This document shows, in pieces, positions 60,751 through 64,000 of a DNA stretch of 64,000 nucleotides (position 1 is the first letter of the stretch; each line of letters starts with the position of its first letter). The notes below the pieces were generated by a model. It worked only from the letters and a program-made list of their open reading frames with translations. It had not been told where the DNA came from and searched no databases. Made by a program: the position numbers and the translations under genes. The stretch covers positions 43,257,318-43,321,317 of the forward strand of contig CM068315.1 of NCBI GenBank assembly GCA_034766995.1. The letters are read 5' to 3'. The DNA comes from Acanthacorydalis orientalis. Its lineage: Eukaryota > Arthropoda > Insecta > Megaloptera > Corydalidae.

Positions 60751-61165
60751 TTAGATTGGTAGAAAAATAATTACGGATTATGACCATCAAACTCATATAC
60801 TTTTACACTTTTGATTTTTCTATCTGCTTTAAATGTTTCAAAACTGTTGGATAAATAACGTCTAACTTTTGTATAAGCTCTAGAATTGTTGGTTCGTGGT
60901 TATGATTCAACTAACGCCATCAGTTAGTCGTTACGAACTGAAGAAGGACGTGCTCGACTTTCTTCATCTTCAAAGAACTCATCCCCAGTACGAAATTTTC
61001 TGGTCAGCAGTTTTTGTTTCTTTACCACCCGTTTTGAACTCATATAAAAATTTTCTCTTATTTGATTCTTTTCCATCTTTAATTCAACAGCCCAATTTGA
61101 AATAAAATTAATAACAAAATCAAAGTCGATGTTATCAAAATGTAGACCGAAAATTGAATTGAATT
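60751..61165 (-). mobile_element. Mini-mariner copy I, truncated
   Basis: The left repeat TTAGATTGGTAGAAAAATAA follows a TA (60749-60750). The minus-strand second helix-turn-helix, acidic linker and N-terminal region are recognisable, with an internal deletion that removes most of helix-turn-helix 1. The element stops at about 61165 without the opposite repeat, so the 5' end of the transposon is missing here. Confidence 0.75.
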
Positions 61166-61382
61166 TAAATAATAAAATGTAAGAATTGGCTTTTTATAGT
61201 GTTTGTTAATTAAAATATATTGACTTGAAGGTTATTAACATATTAAAAAAAGAGTTGAGAGTGATATTCATTATTAGAACATGATTTAAAGATAACTGTG
61301 CTAAAATAACCAATAAATTGAATTAATTCATTTTTATAAATATACTTTAGCTTGTGTTTTGTTATGTTTCATGTCATTTTAA

Positions 61383-61386
<4 letters not shown>

Positions 61387-61442
<56 letters not shown>

Positions 61443-61445
61443 CAT
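61387..61445. repeat. (TA)n microsatellite
   Basis: TA run with two TACA interruptions, followed by scattered ATGTACATA motifs to 61520. Confidence 0.95.
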
Positions 61446-61860
61446 ATGTAGTTAAATATGTACATAAATACATATGTATAACAGTATATACATAAATATG
61501 TATGTACACCTATCCGTACATATGTCTTCTTATACAATTTTTTCGTATAAGATTATGAATCGATAAGGTTGAAACATATATTAATTTTTTATGCGCATAT
61601 TATATCGCAAGAAAGTTGACTACTTCTTACGAATTATAATTTGAAATGGCGCCTGCATATTCCATACATCAGGAGTCAAAGCCTGTTTATTTGAAATATG
61701 CTTTTTAGTCGTGAAATTTGAATATGTTTCGCGGAAATGCGTAGCCAACCAACCCCCACACACACACACACACAAAAGTATTATACTCTTTTCAAAAACA
61801 TACAACTAAGTGAATGTTTTTATTTGCTGTGAAAATATAGACATACTACACGCATATACA

Positions 61861-61861
<1 letters not shown>

Positions 61862-61934
<73 letters not shown>

Positions 61935-61936
61935 AT
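61862..61936. repeat. (TA)n microsatellite
   Basis: About 70 bp of TA about 460 bp upstream of the beat exon. Confidence 0.97.
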
Positions 61937-62269
61937 ATTTGTATTCCAATTGCAGAACGCAAAATGACTCTCAACGCTATGGAATTTTTAAATTGAAAAG
62001 AAAAGAATGTATAGAATAAATGGACAAGAGTTTTGATTTTTATACGAATTCATTTCAATATACCTCCATTGCAAACAAACCTTATTAATAAAAGAATGTA
62101 ATATTTTAAAATGAGTTTTATCTACAGTTTAATTTTAAATCGTCCATTTTTTATATTGAAATCACTAATAAAGAATGTTTAAAAATGTTATAAAGAATAT
62201 ATAAGTCATAATTTTCAGCTTCTCTATGTTGAGAAATGCATTGTTGTCTTTGTTTGATTTATAAACTTT

Positions 62270-62336
<67 letters not shown>
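62270..62336. repeat. (TA)n microsatellite close to the beat exon acceptor
   Basis: A TA run with one ACA interruption ends only 56 bp before the 3' splice site. Confidence 0.97.
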
Positions 62337-62340
<4 letters not shown>

Positions 62341-62392
62341 AGATATAAATGGAATAAAAAACATATAAGATACATTTCGATGTTGTTGACAG

Positions 62393-62528
62393 GTGTCCGT
62401 TTCTAATGCACGTGAGGTGACATTGCTACGCGTCGGTCGACCGATTTCAGGGCGCTACCTGTGCGAAGTGTCAGCGGATGCCCCCCTGTTTCACACTGCT
62501 ATTCAGTCGGCAATGATGACCGTCGTCG
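62393..62528 (+). CDS. beat: Internal exon of a Beaten path (Beat)-family immunoglobulin-superfamily gene
   Basis: This is the only host exon I can recognise. It lies between an AG acceptor (62391-62392) and a GTGAGT donor starting at 62529, and has 45 codons plus one base, so the upstream intron is phase 0 and the downstream intron phase 1. The peptide contains SGRYLCEVSADAPLFHT, the C-terminal strand of an Ig fold: the tyrosine-x-cysteine motif supplies the second disulphide cysteine, and CEVSADAP is characteristic of the Beat family. Beat proteins are secreted or membrane-anchored neuronal Ig proteins that bind Side-family partners in axon guidance; this role is known for the family, not visible here. 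The exon is far more GC-rich than its surroundings. The rest of the gene is not recognisable within 64 kb, which fits the long introns of this family. The paralogue (beat-I to beat-VII) cannot be assigned from one exon. Confidence 0.83.
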
Positions 62529-62598
62529 GTGAGTGTTTACTTGCCTTTCATTCTGTTCAACTTGTTTACTTACCAGACAAGACGTTGATTTCATAACA

Positions 62599-62599
<1 letters not shown>

Positions 62600-62659
<60 letters not shown>
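62600..62659. repeat. (TA)n microsatellite just after the beat exon
   Basis: A TA run about 70 bp after the donor site; the 128-bp hairpin MITE starts at its right edge. Confidence 0.97.
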
Positions 62660-62662
<3 letters not shown>

Positions 62663-62787
62663 GGTGATTCAATTTAGGCTTCCACATGAAAATATTAAAA
62701 AGATTCGCAAGAATTAAAACAAAAATGATTTTTTTAATTCTTGCGATTTTATACTTTCATGTGAATGCCTGAATTGAATCGCCTATG
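62660..62787. mobile_element. 128-bp hairpin MITE in the intron just after the beat exon
   Basis: Nearly the whole element is one inverted repeat: left arm about 62660-62719, right arm about 62731-62787, with a loop of roughly 11 bases. The left arm contains AGGTGATTCAATTTAGGC and the complement of the right arm AGGCGATTCAATTCAGGC. TA flanks both ends (62658-62659 and 62788-62789). It inserted at the edge of a (TA)n tract about 130 bp downstream of the exon's donor site, so if the intron is transcribed the RNA could fold into a long stem. Confidence 0.8.
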
Positions 62788-63195
62788 TAAGCATTCTTCG
62801 ATTAACGCTCATGTGTTCCCGAAATTCTATCATTAAATGAAAGAGCGTTAAACGAGACCTCATATAATACACCAAATACCGTATATATTTTATAGTGTGT
62901 GTATAGAAGTTTGGATTTAATTATATAATTAATGAACTTTCAAACACAGTTGAAAATGAAACATTTTAAGTTTGATACCATTAATTGTTTATTTGAAAAC
63001 CATATTGTTTAATAATTCAGATAGTCCACATTGTATGTGTATCTATTTGAAATAATATTAAAATTTTTAGAATATATATCAGAAGTTGCTAACAATATTC
63101 GTTCCGATGTTTTATTAGCTTGTGTTGCTTATAAAGTCATAGTCTTCTATAGAAATGGATTGATTGATGGAGATTTAAACGATTTCTTTTATATA

Positions 63196-63779
63196 TTAGG
63201 TTGGTAGAAAAATAATTCTGGATTATGAGTCTTTCATATACATTTCATTCATATACATTTCCAGCTTTTTTTATTTTCTTAGCTGTTTTAAGTGATTCAG
63301 AACTTTTGGATGGTTAACGCCTTACTTTTATGCGAGTTTTCGAATTGTTATGCGTTGTTCTGATTCAACTAACGCCTTCAGTTGGTCATTATGCACTGAA
63401 GAAGAACACGCTCGACCCTTTTTCATTTTCAAGGCTCTCTCATATCCAGCATGAAATTTTTGAAACCATCATTGCACAGTATATTCCTTAACAGTACCCA
63501 CACCAAAAGTATTGTTTAGTTTACGTGGAGTTTCTGCTACTTTACCATCCATTTTGAACACACAAAAATGCTCTTATTTTTTTTTTATCTTTAATTTAGT
63601 AGCTCAATTTAAAACAAAATTGATAATAAAACCAAAGTCGATATTATTAAAATACGAACCGAGAAATGTACTTTAAAATGATATTAACATATACACGATG
63701 AAATTACATTTTCATTGAAAAAAAAAATAAGGTTAGAATTTATAACACAAAAACCACAATCATTTTCCTACCAGCCTTA
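63196..63779 (-). mobile_element. Mini-mariner copy J, 584 bp, with TA target duplication
   Basis: The element is flanked by TA (63194-63195 and 63780-63781). The left repeat TTAGGTTGGTAGAAAAATAA is the closest to the family consensus in this window. The right end is TTTTCCTACCAGCCTTA. The minus strand carries the usual start region, helix-turn-helix 1 (KYTVQ-WFQKFHAG-like), an acidic linker and helix-turn-helix 2, all frame-broken, with no catalytic domain. If the beat-family gene continues to the right, this copy lies in its intron. Confidence 0.83.
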
Positions 63780-63847
63780 TATTTATCGATATATTTCTGT
63801 GCAATAGTTTTTAATTTTATATAATATGACTTTAGGGATGGATATAT

Positions 63848-63885
<38 letters not shown>

Positions 63886-63910
63886 TCGTATATATATATA
63901 TACATATATA
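63848..63910. repeat. (TA)n microsatellite
   Basis: TA run interrupted once by CTCG, about 70 bp to the right of mini-mariner J. Confidence 0.95.
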
Positions 63911-64000
63911 ATCAATATTATTCATATTGATGTATTCTCCTGTGTATCTCTCTTCATTGTTCCGAATTCTGTAAATTATGTTTAAATTAGTTTCTTATAT

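Overview
The window looks like gene-poor, very AT-rich DNA from an arthropod, most likely an insect. There are no operons, ribosome binding sites or long open frames. (TA)n microsatellites occur every 1-3 kb, and decayed transposons of typical insect families are abundant: several mariner lineages, hAT, a pogo/Tigger-like element, DUF4817-type transposases and a non-LTR retrotransposon tail. The only exon of a host gene I can recognise encodes an immunoglobulin-domain strand of the Beaten path (Beat) family, which is arthropod-specific as far as I know. The order is not resolved from this sequence.

Layout. 0-9.9 kb: AT-rich sequence with a 334-bp TA-flanked inverted-repeat element (2425-2758), one mini-mariner (6629-7181) and many (TA)n arrays. 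9.9-14.2 kb: mini-mariner, a degraded DUF4817-type transposase (11.4-12.0 kb) and a foldback element whose core has expanded into fifteen exact 35-bp tandem units (12301-12825). 14.2-22 kb: mostly featureless, with a mariner/hAT composite at 18.6-19.3 kb and the first copy of a CCAAT-motif repeat at 21.1 kb. 22-30.2 kb: LINE 3' fragment, mini-mariner abutting a CCAAT repeat, a hAT element with target duplications, a third mariner lineage, and another hAT element that carries an 80-bp minimal mariner. 32.6-36.3 kb: second DUF4817-type fragment, CCAAT repeat, foldback elements, mini-mariner. 36-44 kb: featureless apart from palindromes and microsatellites. 44.5-56 kb: mini-mariners, CCAAT repeats, two palindromic MITEs, a fourth mariner fragment and one full-length (1280-bp) dead mariner. 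57.3-58.3 kb: Tigger-like element. 60-64 kb: two mini-mariners flank the beat-family exon at 62393-62528, and a 128-bp hairpin element lies in the following intron.

Interpretation. Much of the window may be intronic or flanking sequence of the beat-family gene, invaded by successive waves of TA-targeting transposons. The most interesting items are not a classical gene system. They are (1) about ten mariner derivatives, most sharing one internal deletion that keeps the bipartite DNA-binding domain and removes the catalytic domain; (2) a five-copy dispersed repeat with paired CCAAT, E-box-like and GATATC motifs that looks like a mobile promoter; (3) a foldback family with nested palindromes, one copy of which has grown a 35-bp minisatellite; and (4) a ~60-bp repeat found twice with different imperfect target duplications. 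No tRNA, rRNA, CRISPR array or intact protein-coding gene could be supported. All coordinates of degraded elements are by eye and may be off by a few bases.
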